DNA of 64,000 bases from Daedaleopsis sinensis (Eukaryota; Basidiomycota; Agaricomycetes; Polyporales; Polyporaceae), in assembly GCA_033807695.1 (NCBI GenBank), contig CM066310.1, forward strand, positions 992,001-1,056,000, in the 5' to 3' direction. Position numbers and translations under genes: made by a program. Shown in pieces: positions 1-10,452 of the stretch. The notes beneath the pieces are model-generated. The model saw only the letters and a program-made list of their open reading frames with translations. It was not told the origin of the DNA and searched no databases. Every line of letters starts with the position of its first letter. Positions within the stretch are counted from its first letter, which is position 1.

Positions 1-400
1 TGACGTTGAGCTCGCCCTTGTAGCCCGCGACGAGCTCGTTGAAGCCCTCTATCACACCCTCGGCTTCGACGAGCCTGCCGTTCTCGGAGAGCACGACGAA
101 GAGGTTTTTCGTGATGTCCGACACGGGCTCCTTGCCAGCGGCGGCGTACAGCGCGCCGAGGCCCGCCGCGCGGTCCTTCGTAGAGAGCGTGGGGTTGGTG
201 ATGAACGAGCCGAGCTCGGGCGTGGCCTTGACCGCGGACTGGATCGCGTTCAGCTCGGACTGGACCTTGTTCAGCACCTGGGGCGACTTGTTGAGCGCGG
301 CGGAGAAGACGGCGCTGGAGTACTTTTGCGCGATGGTGCTCGCCGCGCGGCGTCCGAGACCTGCGGAGAGAGCTGCAGAACGTGCAGAGGCGGCAAACAT
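1..400 (-). CDS. ATP5: ATP synthase subunit 5 (OSCP), mitochondrial, partial
   Basis: This is the N-terminal part of the oligomycin-sensitivity-conferring subunit, which joins the F1 head of mitochondrial ATP synthase to the peripheral stalk. Reading the minus strand from the ATG at 400 gives an Arg/Ala/Ser-rich mitochondrial presequence, then the OSCP segment with SSAVFSAALNKSPQVL, FITNPTLSTKDR and NLFVVLSENGRL, all typical of the family. The frame is open to the window edge, so the C-terminal part lies outside. It is divergent from the rRNA methyltransferase at 593, sharing about 190 bp of promoter DNA. Longer plus-strand frames over this stretch are shadows. Confidence 0.9.
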   Translation of the reverse strand, partial: MFAASARSAALSAGLGRRAASTIAQKYSSAVFSAALNKSPQVLNKVQSELNAIQSAVKATPELGSFITNPTLSTKDRAAGLGALYAAAGKEPVSDITKNLFVVLSENGRLVEAEGVIEGFNELVAGYKGELNV

Positions 401-592
401 GGCGGCGGTGGGAGGGAAGAGAACAAGAAGAACGACGTGGAAAGACTGCTGGTCGTCGTCCGACGCTTGCTCGTCACCGTCTGCCGGCAATTCCCGCGAA
501 GCGTCGGCGACGACCGGCATGCACTACAAACGTAGACGCCGGATGAAGGTCGCGCGCGCGTCAACGCGAGACTGACTTGAGCTCTGACGCAA

Positions 593-1633
593 ATGGTCTT
601 CCGGCCCACTCTTCCTCTGCTCTCGCACAAACTACCACCATCGTCGAAAGCATGGCTCGCACGGCAGTATCGCGACCCCTACGTCAAAGCGCGCCTGTCA
701 CACCCAGAGACCTACCGCTCGCGCTCTGCCTTCAAGCTCATCGAGCTCGACAGCAAATGGAACTTCCTGTCGCGCAAGGACGTGCGCACCGTCGTCGATC
801 TCGGCGCTGCGCCTGGCGGATGGAGCCAAGTCGCCGCGGGCAAGCTGGGATGGGCGGAGCGTGCCTTGCCCACGATACGTCCCGGGAAGAGTGCGCTGGA
901 GGCGCTGCCGGCCGGGTTCGGGCTGAAGAAGGAGGCGCAGGAGAAGTCGGTCGCGCGCAGAAAGGGCAAGGGCAAGGCGGAGGACTCAGAATGGAGCGCG
1001 CAGGGTGCGACGGAGGCCGACGATTTCTACGCTGACCTCCTCCAGGACGAGATCGTCGAGCCTCCGGTTGGACGCGGGGCGGTCATTGCTGTCGACCTCC
1101 TCCGCATGGAGCCTTTTCCAGGGGTCCAGACGATGCAGATGGACTTCCTCTCCCCGGACGCCGCGTCGTGCATCTCTACTCTCCTCCGGAATCAGGGCGA
1201 AGGTGAGGGCAAGGCGGACGTCATCCTGTCCGACATGGCAGCCAACTTCACCGGGAACCACACCGCGGACATCGCGTCCAGTCTCCGAATATGCGAGAGT
1301 GTGTTCCATTTTGCGACACACCATCTACGCACTGCGCAGAGCATGGGACGGCCGCATGGCGGAGCACTAGTGTACGTCCCGTGTATCCAAATTCATCCCT
1401 CTTACTACGTCCGACTCATAAGCAGAATTTATCGTAGCATTAAACATTTTGCCCACCCACTGCTCAACCGTTTCCGCAAGAAGCATCTGGATCCCAACTT
1501 CAACAACGTCGTCTTCGAGAAGCCTCCATCGAGTCGTTCGGAGTCTTCCGAAGGCTACTGGGTCTGCTTGGGATGGAAGGGCGTACCTAGGACCCCGGAT
1601 CCGACTCCGGCTCTGAAGTCATGGAAGTCATAA
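593..1633 (+). CDS. MRM2: FtsJ-family 2'-O-ribose rRNA methyltransferase (Mrm2 type)
   Basis: This protein is predicted to methylate a ribose 2'-OH in mitochondrial large-subunit rRNA using S-adenosylmethionine. Visible signatures are RSRSAFKLIELD (first catalytic Lys), the SAM loop VVDLGAAPGGWSQVA, the catalytic Asp in VILSDMAANFTGNHTADI, and the C-terminal SSRSESSEGYWVCLGW. A 66-nt intron at 1372-1437 (donor GTACGT, acceptor TAG) is in frame and stop-free. Splicing it gives GALVIKHFAHPLLNRFRK, which restores the second catalytic Lys; unspliced reading gives a nonconserved insert instead. The spliced product is about 324 residues. A linker of roughly 60 residues rich in Lys/Glu/Gly after the SAM loop is an expansion relative to bacterial RrmJ. 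Mitochondrial location rests on the Mrm2-like features and is inferred. Confidence 0.86.
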   Translation: MVFRPTLPLLSHKLPPSSKAWLARQYRDPYVKARLSHPETYRSRSAFKLIELDSKWNFLSRKDVRTVVDLGAAPGGWSQVAAGKLGWAERALPTIRPGKSALEALPAGFGLKKEAQEKSVARRKGKGKAEDSEWSAQGATEADDFYADLLQDEIVEPPVGRGAVIAVDLLRMEPFPGVQTMQMDFLSPDAASCISTLLRNQGEGEGKADVILSDMAANFTGNHTADIASSLRICESVFHFATHHLRTAQSMGRPHGGALVYVPCIQIHPSYYVRLISRIYRSIKHFAHPLLNRFRKKHLDPNFNNVVFEKPPSSRSESSEGYWVCLGWKGVPRTPDPTPALKSWKS

Positions 1634-2267
1634 CTCGCAAAGGCAATCTGCGGCAGAAAGTACACGACTCCGCAGAGTATGTTTCGCGTACGTCTTTGGG
1701 TCGTCCATCCTGACTCGCCCGTTCTGACTATACCCATATATTTAGCGTACCTCCACAAGCGACCGCTTTGTGCTCTGCAATGTCGAGTCATTACTCTACT
1801 ACAGGGTCTAGCACCTCCTTGGTTGGCTGAGGCACTTTGTATCGACGATTAAAGAGCAAACATCGGACCAGCGGAAGGAGGCATTGTCGAACATGCCCAT
1901 GCATGCTGGTCGGTCTGTCCGTGGGTACGAATCCTGCGAGCGAGCGGACGTGACAACGCTACTACCACATCTCCTGATAACTTTGCGACGAGCGATGCAA
2001 TACCCGTGCTGCTGTCACTGTACATGTCCGCGCACGACAAGTACTACTAGTCACCACTACTCTCGTAGCTAAGCGCTCAATAAATACTTTGTCTTCGCGT
2101 CTTCAAGAGACTTACAGACGAACACTTTGGGACACTTGTGCTGAAGATTAGGATATCATACAAATCACATGGCATATGGGGGTAGTCGTACAAATCAATA
2201 TCGGAGGGATGAGAAAGCGACGGGGCGCTGTCGAGGACACTGGACCACCGCGCAGGACGCAGAACAC
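1634..2267. other. Intergenic, convergent 3' regions
   Basis: This stretch lies between the stop of the methyltransferase and the stop of histone H4, so it holds two converging 3' untranslated regions. Short frames are present but none has recognisable protein content, and no RNA gene was seen. Confidence 0.6.
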
Positions 2268-2950
<683 letters not shown>

Positions 2951-3174
2951 TGTAAATAGAAGATGCGCGGGAAGTGAGCGTAAGAGGGGGTGGTGCGGAG
3001 TGTGTCGCTCGGGGCGGAGGTAGTGGTTGCTGGTCAAGGTGCGTCGCAGGCGCGGCGGTGCTCTAGAGTTCGCGTAGGCGCCCGTCATACCTGTCCGGCC
3101 GCGTCGGGAAAGTGCCCGCTTCCAGCTCCGCCGACTTCGTCTTTCTGACCACCAACCTCCGCCCTTGGTCCGCG

Positions 3175-5320
3175 ATGTCGACACGAAAGCCAGCACCCAG
3201 GCTCCCTAGGCCAGCCGCACGCTACTGGAAGGGCAAGGCACCCAAGGGCGCGGACGCAGCTGAGTCTGACTCCGAATATGACGAAGAGGCCGAGGAGCAG
3301 CAGCAACATGACGAGGGTGACGTGCTCATACGCGACATTGGTGAGGGCGAGGAGGACGAGGATGAGGATGAGGGTGTGGACCTCCCGGTGCGGCAAGACG
3401 GGACTGGGAAGCAGCAGAAGGGCGCGATCAGCGTCGCGCTCCGGGATGTAAACATCTCGAAGGAGGGGAAGGTGATTGTGGGCGGCAAGGAGGAGGTTGG
3501 TCGAACGGCTGCTGAGCTGGAAGAAGGTGTGTATGCTAACATCTCAAATCACCTCCATGTTAAGCTCGTGCTTTAGAAGAAGAGGAGGAAGAGGAGGAAG
3601 AGGAAGCCGTTGAAGAGGATGAGGAGGAAGAGGTAAGCCTTTCTGTATGTACGTACACCAGGGGCACCATGATATGCAACGCCGTGTTACATCCTGCTCG
3701 CATTCGGTTCATTGGCCAAATGTGCTTTACGTGGCACTCAACGATACATTTTGCTGGTTACATGCAGTGTTTAACCCGTAACCAGCATGGGTCAAACGCT
3801 GCATGTAACCAGCATCGGACAGGTTCATGTGTCTCTGTGATCGGACACTTGGACAAATGAAAGTCATCTTTGGCCCATGAATCACGCTGTGATCAGGATG
3901 TAGCAGCCCATTATATGGGTCACTGTCCCCGGTGAGAGAGTCCGTTGACAATTCGATGGCCATAGTCTAGCGAAGAAGAGTCCGAGTCAGAGGAGGATGA
4001 GAAACCAAAGCTCCAATTCCGTCCGGTGTTCGTGCCAAAGTACGTGGTTTGGGATTCCTCGCGCCGTAATGCTCGACGTACCTATGTCTCATTTCCAGAC
4101 GCGCACGGGCGACGGTGGCAGAGAGGGAAGCACTTGCCCAGGACTCGGAAGAGGCGTTGAAGCGGAAAGAGCAGGAGATCGAGGAGCGTAAGAAGGCTAG
4201 TCACGACTTGGTTGCGGAGAGCATCCGCCGGGAACTGCTAGAGAGTGCGTGCCACTCCCCATTCTCTAACCACACCCCTCACACGAGTACTCTTTACCCA
4301 GAGGAGAAGGAGCAGGAGACACCCGATGTGGACGACACCGACGGGCTCGACCCAGCGGGCGAGTTCGAAGCATGGCGTCTCCGCGAGCTCGCCCGCATCA
4401 AGCGCGACAAGGAGGCCGAACTCGCGCGCGAGCTCGAACGCGAAGAGATCGAGCGGCGGCGCGCGCTCCCGGAGGAGCAGCGGCTCAAGGAGGACATGGA
4501 GCGCGCGGAGCAGTCTCGCAAGGAGAAACCGAAGGGCCAGCAGAAGTTCCTGCAGAAGTACTGGCACAAGGGCGCGTTCCACCAGGACGAGGAGGTGCTG
4601 ACGCGGCACGATTTCACCGAGGCGACCGAGTCCACTGTCGACGTCTCGCTCCTGCCCAAGGTGATGCAGGTGAAGAACTTCGGCAAGCGCGGGCGCACGA
4701 AGTACACGCACTTGCTCGACCAGGACACGACTGTCGCCGCTGGCGGCTTCGGCGGGACGGCGCCGGTCAAGGCGGGCGGATCGTCCACGGCTGGAGGCGG
4801 ATGTTTCTTGTGCGGCGGGCCCCATCTCAAGAAAGGTAAACCCCGTCTCATCTCCTCCATGCCTCACCCCGCTTGTCGCTCACGTCCATCCGTAGATTGT
4901 CCCCAAAACGCCAACCTGCCTCCAGGGAGGACAGTAACCGGGGCCAACGGCGCCCCTGCCGAAGGGGCCACCCGTCAATGGGGCAGTCGTGTTGAAGGAG
5001 ACAAGAACGACGGCCGGCCATCTTGGCGCGACCGCGACGATGGCAGGCGACCGACCGGCGACGACCGGGACAGGCGGAGAGACGAGCAACGCGCACGCGA
5101 TCGCGAGCGATATCACAGGGACGACCGGGACCGAGGGACCGACAGACCCGAGAAGGACGGTCGTGAGCGGTACGACGACCGCGCACGGAGCCGGCACTCG
5201 AGGTCCCGCTCGCCGCGGCGCGAACGGTGGCGCGACGGGGATGTTCGCAAGGACCGCAGACGATCGAGGGAGCGGTCTGTGGACTACGGGCGCGATGAGA
5301 AGCGGAGGAGGGTGGACTAG
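3175..5320 (+). CDS. MFAP1: MFAP1-like spliceosomal protein
   Basis: This is a homologue of microfibrillar-associated protein 1, a nuclear component of the spliceosomal B complex despite its name. Exons are 3175-3526, 3577-3632, 3966-4039, 4099-4244, 4302-4835 and 4896-5320. The N-terminus is acidic. The conserved MFAP1 domain includes KPKLQFRPVFVPK, the AESIRRELLE helix, QKFLQKYWHKGAFHQDEEVL and VMQVKNFGKRGRTKYTHLLD. After splicing a CCHC-like knuckle CFLCGGPHLKKDC appears, followed by an Arg/Asp/Ser tail with SRSRSPRRERW. The knuckle and RS-like tail suggest RNA binding. Introns 4 (57 nt) and 5 (60 nt) are multiples of three and stop-free, so the unspliced frame also stays open. Intron 2 is 333 nt and holds a hairpin. 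Confidence 0.9.
3687..3903. repeat. Nested fold-back element in MFAP1 intron 2
   Basis: Three nested inverted matches lie in this intron. The outer 9-bp arms are perfect (3688-3696 with 3894-3902). A middle pair matches 12 of 14 (3707-3720 with 3869-3882). The inner stem matches about 24 of 26 (3752-3777 with 3789-3814), with a perfect 16-bp outer half and an 11-base loop. The whole could be a decayed MITE or a structured intronic RNA. No terminal repeat family or target-site duplication could be confirmed by eye. Confidence 0.7.
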
Positions 5321-7059
5321 TGCTGTTTTAACTGGTCTTGCAGGCGAGCGTTGTGCAATGTACGCATGTTTTTTTTTGCTGCTAGTCAGACGTCGTTCTG
5401 TTAAAAGGCGTGGATTAGGGGTCGTCGGAAAGGTAGAAGGCTCGCGCGCGCAGGAACGCCCTCACAGATGTGTTCTGCCAGACGTGTGCATCGAGCACAA
5501 CTAATGGGTCAAGCGGCGCGGTGCTCCCACCGGTGCCGCTGCAATGGCCCGGTTTCATCTACCAGTACGCTTGCACCCCACTACTCCCCCGCCTTCAACC
5601 TCGTCTTATGCTGGGAGTAAGCTCCTACTGAGCCACCGCAGTACTTTTACGGACCTCCTCTCTCCATCTAGGCTCCTACTTGCACTTGTGCCTGTCTATC
5701 CAGCATGTGGAAAATGATTGATAATTCAAGTGGTTACCCGTCGACCATGCATTGCACCACGATGCATCTCAAGTCGTTCGAATGTGCAAAGGTGCCCTTC
5801 GGATTACATTCTAGGAGCGCATGTATACATCGATCCGAGGCCACGATCTGCGCGACCAGATTAAATACATCTCTCTGCGATGTCACAGCGGCGAGTACGT
5901 TCTCTTGGGTTCGCCCCGTGCAAGACCAGTGCGCGACGGTGCGCCATGCCTATTATACTGGTGCATCAGGTCGCGGACGAGAGTATCTGCGAAATCCAAA
6001 GCACAATCAGCTGTCAGGTATCGAAGTTAGATGAATTGTTTTACTCTTACATGCTCCATCGAGCCCGAAAGGAGTCGCTCATGTGGACGTCGACCCACTA
6101 GCTCATCATTCTGGCTGCTCTCTGACAACCTGGCTGTTAGTGACATCGGACGCCTACATAAGTAGAGAACCATACAGGGTGCACTACACCGTCACGGTGC
6201 GCAAGAGCAGAAACTCCACTATCATCACAAGTAGTGGAGTGGGCGGCCGCAAGGAAGGATGGTACAAGGGTCGTCGAGGACCGCGGTAACCGCGATTGTG
6301 AGATTGCCATGTGTGACGAAGCGGGGTGTCGTGCGGGGTAGCAGGTTGTGTGTGGTAGTCGGTGTTAGGCGGGGGACCCGTACTTTCCTCGGAGCCTTCG
6401 AAGGGTACTTAAATACGTCTGCATGGGACCGGTGCACACGGAGATGGAGGAAGATGTTCGCTGGACGGGCGGGGATGGCGGACGCAGAGGGGCTCGAGAA
6501 CCTGACGGGCCGCTGGCGAACCCCTCATGCCGCAGTGCACATACAGTGCGGTGAGAAGGACCGGGGGTGGGTGAGGGGATTGCGGAACTTGGCGAGCGAT
6601 GGGTTGTCAACGGCTGCGATGGAACGCGCCAGATGCGAGGATGGTGATGCGTGCACCCACCTGCCCATGCAGCGATACAGGGTGCGGCATCAATGGGAAC
6701 GGAGATGAACAAACCATGTCCACCGCCTGAACGCCGCCAGCCTCGTTGTGTTCTGGAACAGGCGGTTGAGAGGATATAGACAGGCAGCAAGGTTGGCAGC
6801 ATTACGGGACAGGAATAACTGTCCACTCTCAAAGGCGTCTTGGCATACAGATGGTCGGAGATCGGGATGACATTTGACCATGAGTAGACATCACATTGTC
6901 CCTGCCCCATATTCTTTGAGGTGTACGGACGGGCCGAGATCCAGGATGACTTCGGGATGACCATCGAGTTACACCTGCGAAGAAAGCTTGAGTGACAAGT
7001 TCACGAAAGATCCAGCTGCAACACACATACGAAGACGGCACAAAAATCGTCACTGCTAG
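5321..7059. other. Intergenic, no supported gene
   Basis: This holds the MFAP1 3' region, then about 1.5 kb without recognisable coding content. A minus-strand frame at 6365-6964 is open for 199 codons but is Ser/Pro/Arg-biased and resembles no family. No tRNA-like A/B boxes were found. Confidence 0.5.
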
Positions 7060-7823
7060 TCAGCCAGCAGATGTGTCCATCTGAGCTGATGCAGAGCCCG
7101 CGGGCGTAACAACATCCCCGGCTTCCTGCTCAGTCCCATCGTCCGGGGTGGGCTCCTCGCCACGCTCATTGCCCTTCGAGAGCCCCTTGAACGCGCCGCG
7201 GCCCCGTTTCCTGCCCCCACGCCCCTTCCGCGAAGGCCCAGCACCGCCGCTCATCACATGGTCCATCTTGACCTTCCCGACGCTGCTCGCTTTCACGCGC
7301 TCGGCCGGCTGGGCCTGGGCACCCGGCGCATCGCCCGCGTGCTTGGGCCTAAGCTCGACCTCCTTGAACCGGATCCTCCGCTCCGTGTTCGCAACGTGCA
7401 CGAGGGAGCGCTTGCCGCGTTCGTGGGGCTCCTCTGCGGACGCATGCAGTCTGGGCACGGCCCGCTCCACACCAGCAGGAGGACTCACCTGTGGTCGACT
7501 CGGCGAAGAGCAGCTCCGTGCCGAGCAGGGAGACGTGCTGGCCCTTGAGGATAGTCCCTGAGAGCTGCAGAAAGGGAGTGGGCGTGTCGAGACCCTGCAA
7601 TCACGCGTTCTGCGCATGTGAGCCTTGGTTCTGCGGTAAACAAGCAAGGGGGACTCACAACGAGACGGTAGGAGGAGGAGCTCGGGACAAGAGCTGGCTC
7701 GACTGTGCCGAGGTCCAGAGTCACGTATTCGACTTCTTCCTCGACCTCGCCGTTCACCGACTCATATGCGTCGTCTGGTCCGAAGGTATCGACTTGCTGG
7801 TAGCCTGGAAAAAGCCCTGACAT
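7060..7823 (-). CDS. TFIIIC subunit, tau55/Sfc7-like (TFIIIC_sub6 family)
   Basis: This is predicted to be the small tau55-related subunit of TFIIIC, which binds tRNA gene promoters for RNA polymerase III. Three exons (7659-7823, 7489-7594, 7060-7433) join in frame to 214 residues. The conserved core is EEVEYVTLDLG, YRLVGLDTPTPFLQLSG and ILKGQHVSLLGTELLF, as expected for the TFIIIC_sub6 beta-barrel domain. The C-terminal half is disordered, with a basic patch (RKGRGGRKRGRGAFKGL) and an acidic tail. The start codon is 213 bp from that of the divergent mitochondrial gene at 8037. The family call rests on motif recognition. Confidence 0.8.
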
Positions 7824-8036
7824 TCCTGCGGGAGTGGGATCTGAGTATAGGTGCAAGTGAGAGTGAGGAGGAGGAGGAGGTTGGTAGCAGCAAGCGCCCC
7901 GCCCGACGCGTTTCTCGGAATGGGCGTCTGAAAAGTTGTCCACGGTCGTCGACAACGACCACGACGTCTCTGTCCAGCTCTGTCCTTGACTCTTTCTTCG
8001 ACTGTCTGTCTCGTCTTTCACTCGCTCTCGTCTGAC

Positions 8037-9407
8037 ATGCTGGCAAGACAGTCGTTGACGAAAGTGTGTCCGTGCCTCAGTGGTCGGTGCCTAGCAGGTG
8101 TGTAACGATCGTCTCTCGCTGGCTTCACCGGCACGCTCACTTGCAGCCTCTGCAGCTTCATTCTCTAGCACAAAGGGAGGTGTGCTCTCGGACACTAATA
8201 GGCGTTATACTTCTACATCAAGTACAGCAGCAGACAGGTATGTGGCTCCTGAAGCATGTTCGTGCGCAGTTGCCGACGTCTCGACAGCTCTCAGTCCATA
8301 TTTTCTCCCGACGCATCCCCTTGGGACAATATCTTCGACGACATAAAGACCTCTCCCGCTCCTTCTCAGCCGATAACTACGAACTTGCGCAGTCTCAAAT
8401 ACAACCCTGCCGGCCGCGGCCAGGATCGCACAAAGCCTCCACGGCAAGTGGCCATGACAGCTCGGGAAAACCAGGCGTTCAACGAGATGTTCACCCAAAT
8501 CTTCGACGCGCATGCTGCCTCGGACTCGCGCTTCGTTGCTGGGATCGGCCAGGTCCGCTCGGCTGCCGGGGGCAGTCTTCTGAGCAAGCTGCGTCCGGGC
8601 TTCAAAAGGTCGCGGTGGACGTCGGAGGCCGACGAGGACTTGGACCGCAAGAAGGAGGATATGGAGCTCTGCGAGACCGACATCCAGCTGCTCGAGTGGG
8701 CGATGCGCGAGGTGTTCGGCGAGTCCGAGCGTTACGAGGAGCAAGCGCGGCTCGCTGCCGCTGTCCCCACCGCCGCTGCCTCCCCCGCCGCCGCCGCCGC
8801 CGCGGAGCGTCGCCCCGCTGGGGTGCTGGAGCTACAGCCTGCGTCGTACCCCTACCTGCTCGCGGCGCTCATGCGCACCTTCCGCGACAAGTACAGCGAC
8901 CCGCATCTCGCGCTCGCGATGTTCGACCACGCGCGCAACCTCTCGGTCGCCTCCTTCGTGTTCGGGTGCACGACGCCCGCGTACAACGAGCTCATCGAGA
9001 CGCGCTGGCGGTGCTTCCGAGACCTGCGGGGGGCGTGCGATGCCCTCGAGGAGATGCGCGTGAACGGCGTCGCGCTCGATAACCGCACGCGGCTGCTCGC
9101 GGAGACGATCCGGCGTGAGGTCGGCGAGCGCACCATCTGGCAGGAGGAGAGCTCGGTCGGGTCCGGGGAGGTCTGGGAGATGCTTGGGCGGCTCGAGCGG
9201 CTGGCGATCGTCGTCCAGCCGAAGCACCGCAAGGCGAAGGAAAGGGCGAAGGAGAACCGCAGGAAACGCCGGTGGACGTCGGACCAGGAAACATGGAAGG
9301 CAAACGCGGTGGAGCCCGAGGATGCTGAAGACCAGTGGGCGTTCGGCAAGTGGGAGCTCCCGCCTCCGAAACCGCAGTCGACGGAGAGGCGTCGGATGCG
9401 TTACTGA
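8037..9407 (+). CDS. Mtf2-like mitochondrial RNA/translation factor
   Basis: This resembles fungal Mtf2/Nam1, which couples mitochondrial transcription to RNA processing and translation. Exons 8037-8097, 8147-8237 and 8288-9407 join to 423 residues; exon 2 could instead begin at 8156 using a second in-frame acceptor. The N-terminus MLARQSLTKV...GRCLAASAASFSS is Arg/Ser/Ala-rich with no acid, as in a matrix presequence. It appears only when the two 49-50 nt introns are removed. The middle carries MTARENQAFNEMFTQIFD, the entry motif of the family. The helical C-terminal domain contains LAALMRTFRDKYSDPHLALA and YNELIETRWRCFRDLRGACD, an arrangement reminiscent of PPR helices. A run of Ala lies near codon 210. 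Family confidence is moderate. Confidence 0.68.
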
Positions 9408-10452
9408 GACGTTTCGTTCTTATTGAGTTTGGAAGCTGGTTTTTGGATGTGGTGCGCTGTAGTTGCGCGGTCTCTACCCTGAAGTACCTTACTAATAGAT
9501 AGCAGTCAACTCAATATTTCTTATAGTGCTCCATGGGCTTGCAGTTTGTCCACTACATCGACTGCTCTGCGAGAAGTCGTGGATGTTGGCCATATGCTTG
9601 GTGGTCCACGCAACCTTCGGTGTTTGCCGCGACAGAGTAAGTTACGCTCTCGAGTCTCGGCAGCTCAAGCGCTCAAACATGTTTCCTTTGTCGCTTCCGT
9701 TTGCAACCACCCCGCGTGCGTCCTCCGGAGTTGCAGGTAAGATGGTGTTAAGCTGGTTACGTTTGAATGGCTTGTATGAGGATTGACGATTTGACTACCA
9801 GACATCTCGGTCTCTGTAGCCTGCGAAGGCAAGCCGAACTGCCGGTGGGGCATGATAACAGTGTTGTTTTCACACTCCAAGATAGCTAGCCAACGAGACG
9901 CACGTCCATGGATGCACGACGCTGACTCAGAGACTGGTCATCGGTCGACCCCATACAGCCCGGGCCCCGGTGGCGAGCGGCGGCAGCACGGCTGGGTAAT
10001 TATGCTCGCAGAAACCATGACACCCAAAAATCCGAACATGGTGAGTGGACAGCGGCGACACGATCCACTTATTCTGCATGAATTACAGTGTATGCGTATT
10101 GCTGAAAGTGCCATATAGTTGCAGCTGTGCGCGCGTCACTAACAAACTTGTAGGTCTCGTATCTCGCGCATTATCCGCTCGATGGTTACTCCAGCCATCG
10201 GTGACTAAGGACTCTTCGTGCTGACACAGTGTTGGAGCCCGAGTCTACGGTGGCGACCGAATCTTGCTATGTAGCCAGGTTACGGTGCACTCTTTCCTTC
10301 CAGCAAGTCACCGAACCTGCCGGACACAAGTTCGTGGAACACTGACCGCCGCAGGGCTCCACTGTATGACGCCAACCGGTCCCGTATTTATATCTCCTCC
10401 GCCAGGACTCTTGTCCATCTTTCTATCCCGTCCACTCTCCCGTCTGCTATCC
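9408..10452. other. Intergenic, no supported gene
   Basis: This is the 3' region of the Mtf2-like gene and the promoter region of the MFS transporter. Only short frames without recognisable content are present. Confidence 0.5.

Noticed and set aside
39..575. A 178-codon plus-strand frame at the left edge
   Set aside because: It is antisense to the clear OSCP reading on the minus strand.
6365..6964. A 199-codon minus-strand frame in the MFAP1-TFIIIC gap
   Set aside because: It has low-complexity composition, no conserved motif, no signal peptide and no clear splice structure.
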